Below, one piece after another: positions 25,925-35,935 of a stretch of DNA of 47,372 nucleotides (its first letter is position 1; every line of letters starts with the position of its first letter). The notes beneath the pieces are model-generated. The model had not been told where the DNA came from, did not search any database, and saw nothing but the letters and a program-made list of their open reading frames with translations. The DNA lies in the NCBI GenBank assembly GCA_947259295.1, contig CAMYMG010000105.1:1-47372 (forward strand), in the 5' to 3' direction. Position numbers and translations under genes: made by a program. This stretch comes from an uncultured Rhizobiaceae bacterium (GTDB lineage: Bacteria > Pseudomonadota > Alphaproteobacteria > Rhizobiales > Rhizobiaceae).

Positions 25925-27412
25925 TCAGCGAGAACCGACAGACCCGCTCCGTGGTGTCTCGACCCGAGACGTTGCAGCGCCGTGCATTCCCGCGGCGGCC
26001 AGGCGGCTCGAGACCGCCAGGATGCCGGCCACAAGGATCAGCAAAGCCGCGGCCATGAAGGTAATCCGCATGCCGGTCGCAACCGCTTCGGGTGCCGCTG
26101 CCGCCATGTCGGATGACATCGAGGCGTAGGCGAACAGGCTGCCCATTGCGGAGGCCCCGGTGATCAGCCCGAGATTGCGCGACAGGCTGAGCAGGCCGGA
26201 AGCGACCCCCCGCCGGTCGGTTTCGGCATTCGTCATCACCAGCGTGTTGTTGGCCGCCTGGAACAGCTGGTAGCCCGGCGTCAGCACCGCGATGGCCGCG
26301 ATGTAGCCGGCGGTGGCAAACATTGCCGGCAACATTGTCAGTCCGATTGCCCCTGCCAGCATGGCAATCAGGCCAAGCAGGATGACCGACTGCGGTCCCA
26401 TCCGGTCGACGATGCGGCCCGCGGGCAGGCCGCTCAGCGCCGAGATGATCGGCCCGATCGCCATGACCGCGCCGACATCGACCGGGTCGAGCCCGATCGC
26501 CTGCGACAGGTAGAAGGGACCGACAACCAGCGTCGCCATCATCACCGTCGAGACCAGTGCGTTCATCGCCAGGCTGGTGCCGAGAGAAGCCTGCCGCATC
26601 GCTTCGAGGCGGATGAGCGGCGAGGCGACCTTCTTCTGGGCCAGGAAGAAGAGACCGCCCGCCGCAGCAGCGGCTCCCAGCAGGACCAGGTTGCGGACGC
26701 CGACATGGCCGGCGCCGCCCGTCATGGCGAGCGCATAGGCGCCGAGGGCCAGAGCGAGCAGTGCGGTGCCGACAGGGTCCAGGCCCGGCCGCTCCTTGCC
26801 AGGCACCGCCCGGTCGGCCGGCAGCGACCGCCAGGCCAACCAGAAAGCCGCGATGCCGAGCGGCAGGTTGACGAGAAAGATCGACGGCCAGCCCGCACCG
26901 GCAATCAGCACCCCGCCGAGGGAAGGCCCGAGCGCCGTGCCGACCGCGGACATGGTGCCGAGCAGACCCATGGCACTCCCGGTCCTTTCGGCCGGCACGC
27001 TCTCGCGCACCAAAACCACGGTCAGCGTCATCAGGATTGCGGCTCCCGCGCCCTGCACCCCGCGCGCCACGACCAGCAGGGGCAGCGTCGGCGCCAGGCC
27101 GCAGAGCAGCGAGGCGGCAGTGAACAGCAGGATGCCCGTCAGCATGATGCGCCGGTGGCCGAAAATATCGCCCAGCCTCCCGGCGCCGACGATCAATGTC
27201 GTGATCGCCAGAAGATAAGCGAGCACGACCCATTGCACTTCCTGAAAGGAAGCGGCGAACGTCGTGGCCAGCGTCGGCAGCGCGACATTGGCGATGCTGG
27301 TGCCGAGCGACGACATTAGCATTGCCAGCGACAAGGCGGCGAGCGTCCATCTGGCCGCGCCGACGATTTCGAAGGAGGTTGCGGTTGCCCCGAGAGCGCG
27401 CGTTTCTGACAT
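25925..27412 (-). CDS. MFS transporter, 14-helix DHA2-like drug exporter
   Basis: A 495-residue protein from ATG 27412 (GGAGACGACCG upstream) with about 14 membrane helices. The MFS loop motif GRLGDIFGHRRIML follows helix 2, and helix 5 has the antiporter-type motif GTALGPSLGGVL. Helix 1 reads SLGTSIANVALPTLA, as in DHA2 proton/drug antiporters. It is divergent from a LysR-type gene, a usual layout for an exporter and its regulator. The substrate is unknown. Confidence 0.92.
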   Translation of the reverse strand: MSETRALGATATSFEIVGAARWTLAALSLAMLMSSLGTSIANVALPTLATTFAASFQEVQWVVLAYLLAITTLIVGAGRLGDIFGHRRIMLTGILLFTAASLLCGLAPTLPLLVVARGVQGAGAAILMTLTVVLVRESVPAERTGSAMGLLGTMSAVGTALGPSLGGVLIAGAGWPSIFLVNLPLGIAAFWLAWRSLPADRAVPGKERPGLDPVGTALLALALGAYALAMTGGAGHVGVRNLVLLGAAAAAGGLFFLAQKKVASPLIRLEAMRQASLGTSLAMNALVSTVMMATLVVGPFYLSQAIGLDPVDVGAVMAIGPIISALSGLPAGRIVDRMGPQSVILLGLIAMLAGAIGLTMLPAMFATAGYIAAIAVLTPGYQLFQAANNTLVMTNAETDRRGVASGLLSLSRNLGLITGASAMGSLFAYASMSSDMAAAAPEAVATGMRITFMAAALLILVAGILAVSSRLAAAGMHGAATSRVETPRSGSVGSR

Positions 27413-27468
27413 CGGTCGTCTCCATTGCCCGCAAAGGCGGGTCGGGAGACTAGCTACGCCCGAAGCAG

Positions 27469-27498
27469 GGAATGCGGAACGCGCAGCATTTGCATTCC
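27469..27498. promoter_or_regulatory. Candidate LysR binding region
   Basis: GGAATGC (27469-27475) and GCATTCC (27492-27498) form a 7-bp inverted repeat. Nested inside is TGCGGAACGCGCA (27473-27485), a T-N11-A palindrome of the kind bound by LysR-type regulators. It lies in the 135-bp divergent region between the MFS and LysR-type genes. Confidence 0.45.
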
Positions 27499-27547
27499 AT
27501 TCGTGCGTTTGACGCTATATATGGCGAGTTCCGCACCAGGGGTCGCC

Positions 27548-28438
<891 letters not shown>

Positions 28439-28462
28439 CACGGCGAGCCTGCGCCGTTCGCG

Positions 28463-29635
28463 TCAGGCCGCTTCGGCGGCGACGAAGACCCTGCGGCCGT
28501 CGATCCAGACACCGCGTACGTCGAGATCATTGGACAGCGCCACGATGTTGGCGGCAGCGCCGGGTTCGAAGTGGCCGAGACGCTTTCCCTGTCCGGCGGC
28601 CTCGGCGGGGTAGAGCGAGGCCATGCGCAATGCCTCGGACAGTTCGAGCCCCACCGTCTTATGCATGAAGCGGACCGCCGAGATCATGTCGAGATCGGCG
28701 CCGGCCAGCGTGCCGTCTTCGAGCGTCAGGCGGCCGTTCTCGCGCCTGATGGTGCGACCGTTGAGCAGGAACGAGGTCATTCCCGTGCCGATGGTCGACA
28801 TCGCGTCGGTCACGAGGAAGATCTTTCCCGGCCCCCGCTTCGCCCGCACGGCGATTGCGATGTTGGCCGCGTCGACATGGATGCCGTCGGCGATCAGCCC
28901 AGCCGACAGGCCCGGCCGGTCGAGCGCGGCGCCGACGAGACCCGGCTCGCGGTTGGTGATCTGGCTCATCGCGTTGAAGAGATGCGTCACCACAGTCGCC
29001 CCGGCATCGGCATGGGCGGCGGCCACCGCATAGCCGGCATCGGAATGGCCGAGGCTGACGATGATGCCGGCGCCGGCAAGGGCGGCAATCTGCTGCGGCG
29101 ATACCGATTCCGGGGCGACAGTGGTCAAGAGCACCGGCAGGTTCCGCGCCGCCTCGATCAGCGCCGACTGGTCGGCGTTGGTCATCGGCCGGATCAGTTG
29201 CGGATCGTGCGCACCCTTGCGGCTGTTCGACAAATGCGGACCCTCGAGATGCAGGCCGAGGAAGCCGGGCACGCGCCGGTCGGCGGCCCGGATGCCGGCA
29301 CTGACCGCGGCGGCCGTGATCTCCGGCGTGTCGGTAATCAGCGTCGCCAGTAGCGCCGTCGTGCCGAACTGCGCATGCGCCTTGCAGATTGTCTCGATGC
29401 TCTCGAGCGAGGGGCGGTCGTTGAGCATGACGCCGCCGCCGCCATTGACTTGCAGGTCGACGAAGCCCGGCGCCAGCATGCCGGCGCCCGATTCCGTGAT
29501 TTCGGTGGCATAGGGCGTCTGGTAGCGTTCCATGACCGCCTCGACCAACCCGTCGCGCACCATAAGCACGGCGTCGCGCAGCCAGAATTCGCCGTCGAAG
29601 ATCCAGGGGGCCGCGAGGGCGAAACTGTCGCTCAT
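28463..29635 (-). CDS. nagA: N-acetylglucosamine-6-phosphate deacetylase
   Basis: 390 residues, with ATG 29635 overlapping the upstream stop as ATGA. Amidohydrolase motifs are present: APGFVDLQVNGGGG, LHLEGPHLSNSRKGAH (metal Glu and substrate binding), LGHSDAGY, THLFNAMSQ, IADGIHVD and LVTDAM with the catalytic Asp. It converts GlcNAc-6-phosphate to glucosamine-6-phosphate and acetate. It is the last of four genes (kinase, GntR regulator, deaminase, deacetylase) with overlapping ends, and matches the enzyme step between MurQ or the kinase and the deaminase. Confidence 0.95.
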   Translation of the reverse strand: MSDSFALAAPWIFDGEFWLRDAVLMVRDGLVEAVMERYQTPYATEITESGAGMLAPGFVDLQVNGGGGVMLNDRPSLESIETICKAHAQFGTTALLATLITDTPEITAAAVSAGIRAADRRVPGFLGLHLEGPHLSNSRKGAHDPQLIRPMTNADQSALIEAARNLPVLLTTVAPESVSPQQIAALAGAGIIVSLGHSDAGYAVAAAHADAGATVVTHLFNAMSQITNREPGLVGAALDRPGLSAGLIADGIHVDAANIAIAVRAKRGPGKIFLVTDAMSTIGTGMTSFLLNGRTIRRENGRLTLEDGTLAGADLDMISAVRFMHKTVGLELSEALRMASLYPAEAAGQGKRLGHFEPGAAANIVALSNDLDVRGVWIDGRRVFVAAEAA

Positions 29636-30660
29636 AGCGTCTCCGTCACCTTGCGCAGGTTCGGCGGCTGGTCCGGGTTGAGGCCGAGCCGCACCGCGAA
29701 GGCCTCGACGAACGAATAGAAGGAGACGATCAGCGCCAGCGGGTCGGTCAACGGATGGCCGGTCGCGGCATGCGGCAGCATGGCTGCTTTCTTCGAAAGA
29801 CGCGAGGTGACGAAGGCCGCTGCACCCTTGCCGGCCAGCGTGTCTGCGGCTGCGGCGACGGAGGCTTCGGACGCGTCGCGCGCGGCCAGCGCCAGCACGG
29901 GAAAGCCCGGCCCGACCAGCGCCAGCGGCCCGTGCATAACTTCCGCCGCACTGTAGGCCTCGGCATGCATCGAGCAGGTTTCCTTGAACTTCAGCGCCGC
30001 CTCGGCAGCGATCGCCGTCGACGGGCCTCTTCCGAGGATGAACAGCGAATTCTCGCCTGACAGCGCCGCGCCGATCTGCATCCAGTCGCAGTCGATGGCG
30101 TCCTGAAAGTGCTGCGGCAGCCGGTGCAGCGCCGCCTCAAGCTCGGCATCGTCGGTCCACTGGGCGAGCAGCAGCAGGCCGGCCAGCGCCGAATTGACGA
30201 AGCTCTTCGTCGCCGCGACGCTGGTCTCTGCACCCGCCAGAATGTCGATTGCGTGGTCGGAGGTCGCGGCCAGCGGCGAGCCGGCCGTGTTGGTCAGCCC
30301 GATGGTCAGCGCTCCGCCGGCCCGTGCGCCCTCGGCCATGGCCACGATGTCGGGGCTCTTGCCCGATTGCGAGACGCTGATGCAGGCCGATCCCGCGAGC
30401 TTCAGTCGCGCGCCGTAGATCGAGGCGATGGAAGGTCCGAGCGACGCCACTGGCACGCCGGCCTTGAGTTCGATCGCGTATTTCAGGAACGACGCGGCAT
30501 GGTCCGAGGAGCCGCGCGCCACCGTGGTGAGAAAGCGCGGCGACAGGTCGCGCAGATGCCGGCCAGCCGCAGCCAGCGATCCGCCCGACTGATCGAGCAG
30601 GCGCGCCGCAGCCTCCGGGATTTCGGCGATCTCGCGCCGCATCTGCGTGGTCTGGTTCAT
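29632..30660 (-). CDS. SIS-type glucosamine-6-phosphate deaminase (NagB-II-like)
   Basis: 342 residues with two SIS domains (~40-170 and ~205-330). It resembles the isomerase half of GlmS without the glutaminase domain: SVSQSGKSPDIV binds phosphate, KFKETCSMHAEAYSAAEVMHG lies near the active site, and the end LNPDQPPNLRKVTETL aligns with the GlmS tail. Lacking a glutaminase, it most likely works in the catabolic direction, giving fructose-6-phosphate and ammonia. It overlaps both neighbours by 4 bp. Confidence 0.9.
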   Translation of the reverse strand: MNQTTQMRREIAEIPEAAARLLDQSGGSLAAAGRHLRDLSPRFLTTVARGSSDHAASFLKYAIELKAGVPVASLGPSIASIYGARLKLAGSACISVSQSGKSPDIVAMAEGARAGGALTIGLTNTAGSPLAATSDHAIDILAGAETSVAATKSFVNSALAGLLLLAQWTDDAELEAALHRLPQHFQDAIDCDWMQIGAALSGENSLFILGRGPSTAIAAEAALKFKETCSMHAEAYSAAEVMHGPLALVGPGFPVLALAARDASEASVAAAADTLAGKGAAAFVTSRLSKKAAMLPHAATGHPLTDPLALIVSFYSFVEAFAVRLGLNPDQPPNLRKVTETL

Positions 30661-31445
30661 GCACTGCTCCCATTGCCGTCGAACGCTTCCGGCAGGCGCA
30701 GCTCGACGACGAAATCATAGGTATCCGCACGATAGATCGAACGGGTGAACTCCACCACCTTGCCGCTCCCGAGATAGGAGATGCGCTCGATGTTGAGGCT
30801 GGCCGACCCGGCCGGCACGGCAAGCAGCTTGGCGTCGGCCTCGCCGAGATTGGCAGCCGAAATGCGTTGCACGGCGCGCACCGGGCGATGGCCGGATTTT
30901 TCCAACGCCGCGTAGAGCGACGCACCGATATCCTGCGGTTCGGGCAGCACGCTGGCCGACAGCGAGGCGCGTTCGATGGCAAGCGGCGTGCCGTTGGCCA
31001 TGCGGATACGGCTGACGCGTGCCACCGGCTCATTGGCGGTCAGGCCGAGCGCCATCATCTCGTCGGGCGATGGCGCATAGAGGCCGCGGTCGAGCCACGT
31101 CGATTCGACGCTCATGCCGCGCCGCGCCATGTCCTCGGTGAACGAGGTCAGCCGCGACAGCGACTGCTCGACGCGGCCGATGCGCGGCGCCACGAAGGTG
31201 CCGGAGCCATGGCGCTGCACCAGGACGCCGCCTTTGACAAGGTTCTGCACCGCCTTGCGCACGGTTACCCGCGACACGTCGGCCTTGATGGCGATGTCGC
31301 GCTCCGAGGGAAGGGCATCGCCCGGCCCGATGATGCCGGAATTGACCGCCTCCTCGATGCTCTTCTTCAGCTGCAAATAGAGCGGTGCGCCCTTCTGCGG
31401 CGCGTCGCGGACGCTCTGGAAGATGCGTTCGGCGGCGTCAGTCAT
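30657..31445 (-). CDS. GntR family (HutC/NagR-type) regulator
   Basis: 262 residues from ATG 31445, overlapping the kinase gene by 8 bp. The winged HTH lies at ~20-85 (PLYLQLKKSIEEAVNSGII, LPSERDIAIKADVSRVTVRKAV, GSGTFV). The UTRA effector domain (~95-250) binds a phosphorylated amino sugar in NagR-type members. The gene is embedded in the amino-sugar operon, so it likely controls both arms through the TGGTAT direct-repeat sites in the divergent region. Confidence 0.93.
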   Translation of the reverse strand: MTDAAERIFQSVRDAPQKGAPLYLQLKKSIEEAVNSGIIGPGDALPSERDIAIKADVSRVTVRKAVQNLVKGGVLVQRHGSGTFVAPRIGRVEQSLSRLTSFTEDMARRGMSVESTWLDRGLYAPSPDEMMALGLTANEPVARVSRIRMANGTPLAIERASLSASVLPEPQDIGASLYAALEKSGHRPVRAVQRISAANLGEADAKLLAVPAGSASLNIERISYLGSGKVVEFTRSIYRADTYDFVVELRLPEAFDGNGSSA

Positions 31446-32316
31446 CGACGGCTCCGTTGCCGAAGAGCCGGGCGGCCATGGCGACCGCGCCGCCCAGTGC
31501 ATCCTGCTTCGGCTCATGCAGCATCGCCTGGTAGCGCGGCGACAGCCGGGTTGCGTAAAGCGGCGCAAGTCCGCCGAGCAGGCAGAGCGGCGCTTCGCCG
31601 TCGAGTTCGAGCGCCGCCAGTGCCGCCTCGACATCGGCAACGCCCCTGGCGACGATCTCGCGGGCGACCGGATCGCCCTTTTCGGCCTGCTCGAAAACTT
31701 TTGGCGCAAAGCCGCCGAAATCGCCGGGGTTCGCCGTCGTCGTGAATTCCACCACCAGCTGGGGGTCGTTCCGGAACACCTTCATGATCTCGCGCGTGAG
31801 CGGCGAGGCGGCGCGTATGCCGTCATGCGCCAGCAGCGTGATTTCCAGCAGGTCGCGCCCGAAGCGTGCGCCACTTCCCTGGTCGCCGACCTGGAAGCCC
31901 CAGCCGCCGATGGCGCGCGTCATGCCGCCGCGCCGCATCATGTAGGCGGTGCCGGTGCCGAGGATGGCCATGGCGCCGTCTCCCGACCCGACCGCGCCCT
32001 CCAGAGCGATCAATGCGTCGGTCTCGACGCGCGGCGTGCGAAAGGGCAGGATGGCCGCGAGCTGCTCGGCATAGGTGCCGACGTTGGTGCCGGCGAGGCC
32101 GAGCACGGCTGGCGTTTCGGCAATCAGGGCCGGGTCGGCCCCGGCATCGACAAAGGCCAGTCGCGCCGCCTCGACGATATGGCCGCGCGCGCCGGAAAGA
32201 TCGGTCCGGATATTGGCGGCACCGCTCTTGCCGCGCCCGACGATCTCGCCGGCCAGGGTTGCAAGCGCAGACCTGCAACTCGTTCCGCCGCCATCGATGC
32301 CGAGCACAAAACGCAA
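31438..32316 (-). CDS. BadF/BadG-type N-acetylhexosamine kinase
   Basis: 292 residues. I choose TTG 32316 because AGGAGGACTTCCCC lies just upstream; an earlier start would add 16 residues before the first strand. The phosphate-1 motif VLGIDGGGTSCRSA stands at the N-terminus; ILGTGTAYMM and GGWGFQVGDQGSGARFGRDLL follow. This BadF/BadG/BcrA ATPase family includes GlcNAc kinases and MurK, which phosphorylates GlcNAc and MurNAc. With murQ opposite, a dual role is attractive but is inference. First gene of the minus-strand operon. Confidence 0.9.
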   Translation of the reverse strand: MRFVLGIDGGGTSCRSALATLAGEIVGRGKSGAANIRTDLSGARGHIVEAARLAFVDAGADPALIAETPAVLGLAGTNVGTYAEQLAAILPFRTPRVETDALIALEGAVGSGDGAMAILGTGTAYMMRRGGMTRAIGGWGFQVGDQGSGARFGRDLLEITLLAHDGIRAASPLTREIMKVFRNDPQLVVEFTTTANPGDFGGFAPKVFEQAEKGDPVAREIVARGVADVEAALAALELDGEAPLCLLGGLAPLYATRLSPRYQAMLHEPKQDALGGAVAMAARLFGNGAVDD

Positions 32317-32339
32317 GGGGAAGTCCTCCTGTGAAAATA

Positions 32340-32356
32340 ATACCAATAAAATACCA
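32340..32356. promoter_or_regulatory. Direct-repeat operator TGGTAT-N5-TGGTAT, kinase side
   Basis: On the minus strand, two TGGTAT hexamers stand 11 bp apart with an AT-only spacer. The site is 23 bp upstream of the kinase start and repeats the layout at 32474-32490. Probable binding site of the GntR-type regulator. Confidence 0.65.
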
Positions 32357-32473
32357 ATAGCCAAGGCTTAATTTTCATTGCCCAAACGTTAAGGCGTATT
32401 TTATTGAAATTCCTTCGCTTTCGGCAGTGCTGGAGCAGCTTCGAGCGAGAAATCGTTAACGCCGCTGGACAAG

Positions 32474-32490
32474 TGGTATTTTTTTGGTAT
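32474..32490. promoter_or_regulatory. Direct-repeat operator TGGTAT-N5-TGGTAT, murQ side
   Basis: Two TGGTAT hexamers 11 bp apart with a five-T spacer, 24 bp upstream of the murQ start. Same spacing and hexamer as the opposite-strand site at 32340-32356, giving symmetric control of the two divergent arms. Confidence 0.65.
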
Positions 32491-32514
32491 CGTCGCTCGT
32501 TGAGGAGAGACCGA

Positions 32515-33450
32515 ATGGCGCAATTGCGGACCGAGGCATTGCACGAACACGCGAAGGGGCTGGACATGCAGCCGCCCGCCGCCATTCTCGGCTATCTCGC
32601 CGATGCCCAGGTCGAAGCGGCACGCAGCGTCCACGGTGCCATATCCCAGATCGCCGCAGCTGCCGAAATTGCCGCCGAATGCCTCGGCAGCGGCGGCCGC
32701 ATTGCCTATGCGGCGGCCGGCAGTTCCGGCCTGATGGCGCTGGCCGACGGGCTCGAACTCCCCGGCACCTACGGGATCACGCGCGACCGCATTGTCATCC
32801 TGCTCGCCGGCGGCGCGGCTGCCTTCCATGACCTGCCGGGCGGTCCCGAGGACGACGCCGCTCAGGCCGCGAAGGAGGTCGCCGATGCCGGCCTGAAATC
32901 CGGCGACTGCCTGATCGCGGTTTCGGCGAGCGGCACCACGCCCTATGCGCTGGGTGCGCTGGAGGAGGCCGCGCGCCGCGGCGCCCGCACCATCGCTATC
33001 GCCAACAATCCGGCCACGCCGCTGCTGGATAAGGCCGAGGCACCGATCCTGCTCGCCACGCCGCCCGAGGTTATCGCCGGTTCCACCCGGATGGGCGCCG
33101 GCACGGCGCAGAAGATCGCGCTCAACATGCTGTCGACGCTGACGGCCATCCATCTCGGCCATGTTGTCGACGGCCACATGGTCAATCTGCTCGCCGACAA
33201 CGCGAAGCTCAAGGCGCGTGCCGCGCGCATTGTGGCGGCGGTTGCCGAGCAGAGCGAGGCAGACGCGCATGCCGCGCTCGAAAAGACCGGCGGCGCGGTC
33301 AAGCCGGCGATCCTGATAGCCGCCGGCGCTGCCGATCGCCTGGCGGCGCAGGAACTTCTGGACAGGACGGGCGGCAAGCTGCGCCCGGCCCTGGCGAGAC
33401 TGGAGGGGAGCAGGGGCCAAGCCTCCACTCTCATCAACAACCGAACCTGA
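32515..33450 (+). CDS. murQ: N-acetylmuramic acid 6-phosphate etherase
   Basis: 311 residues from ATG 32515 (GAGGAGAG upstream). The SIS-domain enzyme cleaves the lactyl ether of MurNAc-6-phosphate to GlcNAc-6-phosphate and D-lactate. LVAVSASGTTPYALG-like phosphate loop (AVSASGTTPYALG), GSTRMGAGTAQKIALNML and HMVNLLADNAKL are MurQ signatures. Glu81 (GLELPGTYG) and Glu112 (GGPEDDAAQ) match E. coli Glu83 and Glu114, the acid/base pair. The region before Glu81 (YAAAGSSGLMALAD) is diverged from the usual YIGAGTSGRLG, so substrate preference may differ. First gene of the plus-strand arm. Confidence 0.92.
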   Translation: MAQLRTEALHEHAKGLDMQPPAAILGYLADAQVEAARSVHGAISQIAAAAEIAAECLGSGGRIAYAAAGSSGLMALADGLELPGTYGITRDRIVILLAGGAAAFHDLPGGPEDDAAQAAKEVADAGLKSGDCLIAVSASGTTPYALGALEEAARRGARTIAIANNPATPLLDKAEAPILLATPPEVIAGSTRMGAGTAQKIALNMLSTLTAIHLGHVVDGHMVNLLADNAKLKARAARIVAAVAEQSEADAHAALEKTGGAVKPAILIAAGAADRLAAQELLDRTGGKLRPALARLEGSRGQASTLINNRT

Positions 33451-33473
33451 AACAGGTCAACAGGGAGACTGAC

Positions 33474-34733
33474 ATGATACGCACGACGCTTACCGGACTG
33501 CTTCTCGCCTCAAGCGTTCTCGGCACGGCCGGGATGGCGATGGCGCAGGACACCACCATCACCATCGAAAGCTGGCGCAACGACGACCTGCCGATCTGGC
33601 AGGAAAAGCTGATCCCCGCCTTCGAGGCCAAGCACCCCGACATCAAGGTGGTTTTCTCGCCTTCCGCGCCGACGGAATACAACGCCGCGCTTAACGCCAA
33701 GCTCGACGCCGGATCGGCGGGCGACCTCATCACCTGCCGCCCCTTCGACGCTTCGCTCGAACTCTACAACAAGGGTCATCTCGCCGATCTCGCCGACCTG
33801 CCCGGCATGGAGAACTTCTCCGATGTCGCCAAGTCGGCCTGGACGACGGATGATGGCGTGCATGATTTCTGCGTTCCGATGGCCTCGGTCATCCACGGCT
33901 TCATCTACAACAAGGACGCCTTCGCCGCGCTTGGTATCGAGGTGCCGACCACCGAGGCCGAGTTCTTCGCCGCGCTCGACAAGATCAAGGAAGACGGCAC
34001 CTACATCCCGATGGCCATGGGCACCAAGGATCTCTGGGAGGCCGCGACCATGGGCTACCAGAACATCGGCCCCAACTACTGGAAGGGCGAGGAAGGCCGC
34101 AACGCTCTGATCAAGGGCGAGCAGAAACTGACCGATCCGCAGTGGGTCGAGCCCTACGCCACGCTCGCCAAGTGGAAGGACTATCTCGGCGACGGCTTCG
34201 AGGCACAGTCCTATCCCGACAGCCAGAACCTGTTCACGCTCGGCCGTGCCGCCATCTACCCGTCCGGCTCGTGGGAGATCTCGGTGTTCAACCCGCAGGT
34301 CGACTTCGAGATGGGCGCCTTCGCGCCGCCGGTGAAGAACGCCGGCGACACCTGCTATATCTCCGACCACAACGACATCGCCATCGGCCTCAATTCCAAG
34401 AGCCCGAACGCCGAGGCCGCAAAGACCTTCCTGTCGTGGGTCGCCTCGCCGGAGTTCGCGACCATCTACGCCAATGCGCTGCCGGGCTTCTTTAGCCTGT
34501 CCTCGCAGCCGGTGAAGATGGAAGACCCGCTGGCGCAGGAATTCGTCTCCTGGCGCGACAAGTGCGAGTCGACGATCCGCTCGACCTACCAGATCCTGTC
34601 GCGCGGCACGCCGAACCTCGAGAACGAGACCTGGGTCAAGTCGGCCAACGTGATCAACGGCACCGAGACGCCGGAAGCCGCCGCGGCCGAACTGCAGAAG
34701 GGCCTCGACAGCTGGTACAAGCCGGCTAACTGA
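33474..34733 (+). CDS. ABC sugar-binding periplasmic protein
   Basis: 419 residues behind AGGGAGACTGAC, with a signal peptide (1-24, AMAQ|DT). It has the CUT1 binding-protein fold: TITIESWRNDDLPIWQEKLI, then FEAKHPDIKVVF, AGDLITCRPFDAS, GRAAIYPSGSWEIS and DHNDIAIGLNSKSPNAEAA. Placement 23 bp after murQ and with the same importer genes suggests it binds MurNAc, GlcNAc or a related saccharide. Ligand identity is inference. All other genes of the importer follow on the same strand, separated by palindromic repeats. Confidence 0.92.
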   Translation: MIRTTLTGLLLASSVLGTAGMAMAQDTTITIESWRNDDLPIWQEKLIPAFEAKHPDIKVVFSPSAPTEYNAALNAKLDAGSAGDLITCRPFDASLELYNKGHLADLADLPGMENFSDVAKSAWTTDDGVHDFCVPMASVIHGFIYNKDAFAALGIEVPTTEAEFFAALDKIKEDGTYIPMAMGTKDLWEAATMGYQNIGPNYWKGEEGRNALIKGEQKLTDPQWVEPYATLAKWKDYLGDGFEAQSYPDSQNLFTLGRAAIYPSGSWEISVFNPQVDFEMGAFAPPVKNAGDTCYISDHNDIAIGLNSKSPNAEAAKTFLSWVASPEFATIYANALPGFFSLSSQPVKMEDPLAQEFVSWRDKCESTIRSTYQILSRGTPNLENETWVKSANVINGTETPEAAAAELQKGLDSWYKPAN

Positions 34734-34817
34734 CGGCGATGCTATTCGCCCCCGCGCGAGGGGGGCGACGTTGTTCACGCTGCGGACCGGAGAGGGGCTG
34801 GCCGCATTGCCAGCACT

Positions 34818-34933
34818 GCCCCTCACCCTTACCCTCTCCCCGTCTGGACGGGGAGAGGGGGTCATCGACGCCGCTGCCAGTCTTCCTCGCCCCGCTCTTG
34901 CGGAGAGAGGATGCCGGCAGGCAGGTGAGGGGC
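34818..34933. repeat. Palindromic intergenic repeat, family B, copy 1
   Basis: 116 bp bounded by GCCCCTCACC and GGTGAGGGGC, with internal hairpins (CTCTCCCCGTCTGGACGGGGAGAG). It is related to 37002-37118: both start CTGCCCCTCACCCTTACC and end with ATGCCGGCAGG-type sequence. It lies between the binding-protein and first permease genes and resembles RIME-type rhizobial elements. Confidence 0.8.
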
Positions 34934-34986
34934 GGCTCCATCTCTTCCGAAATTGACGCAAACCGGGAAGGCGCGAGACGACGCGC

Positions 34987-35913
34987 ATGACAGCTACATC
35001 GAAGACACCCATCCGCTGGCATGTCGCGGTCTTCCTCGCGCCGGCCGTGCTCGTCTACACGGCGGTGATGATCGTGCCGCTGTTCGGCACGCTGCAGCTG
35101 TCGCTGTTCAACCGCTCGGGGCAAGAGGCTGTGTTCTTCGCCGGACTCGACAATTTCCGTACCCTGTTCTTCGACCCGCGCTGGGCGGCCTCCTTCTGGA
35201 ACGCGCTGTGGAACAACACCTGGTTCTTCATCATCCACATGCTGGTGCAGAACCCGATCGGCATTGCGCTGGCCGCCCTGCTTTCCAGCCCGAAGCTGCG
35301 CTTCTCCGCCTTCTACCGCACCGCCATCTTCATCCCGACCATCCTGTCCTTCGTCATCGTCGGCTTTGCCTGGAAGCTGATCCTGTCGCCGCTCTGGGGC
35401 GTCGCGCCCAATCTCCTCGACCTTGTCGGTCTGAAAAGCCTCTTCGCGCCCTGGCTCGGCAAGGAGGAATATGCTCTCACCACGCTCGGCCTGATCTCGG
35501 TCTGGCAGTTCATCGGCATCCCGATGATGCTGATCTACGCGGCCCTGCTGTCGATCCCCGACGAGGTCATCGAGGCCGCCGAATGCGACGGCATCACCGG
35601 CATGGGCCAGTTCTGGAAGATCAAGCTGCCGCTCATCTTGCCGGCCATCGGCATCATCTCGATCCTCACTTTCGTCGGCAATTTCAACGCCTTCGACCTG
35701 ATCTACTCGGCGCAGGGTGCGCTTGCCGGGCCGAGCTATTCGACCGACATCCTCGGCACCTTCCTCTACCGCACCTTCTTCGGCTTCCAGCTGCAGACGG
35801 GCGACCCCTATATGGGCTCGACGATTGCCTCGATGATGTTCTTCATCATTCTCACCGGCGTCTGCCTCTACCTCTTCGCCATCCAGACGCGCCTGCGTCG
35901 GTATCAGTTCTGA
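34987..35913 (+). CDS. ABC sugar importer permease, MalF type
   Basis: 308 residues with six membrane helices from ATG 34987; the ribosome binding site is weak (GGGAAGG at a long distance). The EAA motif is DEVIEAAECDGITGMGQFWK (about 195-214). LLFDPRWAASFWNAL-like periplasmic loop (FFDPRWAASFWNALW) is typical of CUT1 permeases. Partner of the permease at 36130. Confidence 0.92.
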   Translation: MTATSKTPIRWHVAVFLAPAVLVYTAVMIVPLFGTLQLSLFNRSGQEAVFFAGLDNFRTLFFDPRWAASFWNALWNNTWFFIIHMLVQNPIGIALAALLSSPKLRFSAFYRTAIFIPTILSFVIVGFAWKLILSPLWGVAPNLLDLVGLKSLFAPWLGKEEYALTTLGLISVWQFIGIPMMLIYAALLSIPDEVIEAAECDGITGMGQFWKIKLPLILPAIGIISILTFVGNFNAFDLIYSAQGALAGPSYSTDILGTFLYRTFFGFQLQTGDPYMGSTIASMMFFIILTGVCLYLFAIQTRLRRYQF

Positions 35914-35935
35914 GGGGAGGATGATGGCAGCGTTC

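Noticed and set aside
22233..27434. Open frame of 1733 codons on the minus strand across the secreted-protein and MFS genes
   Set aside because: It is the antisense shadow of high-GC coding sequence: Arg/Ala/Asp-rich with no domain, while the plus-strand gene has a signal peptide and clear repeats.
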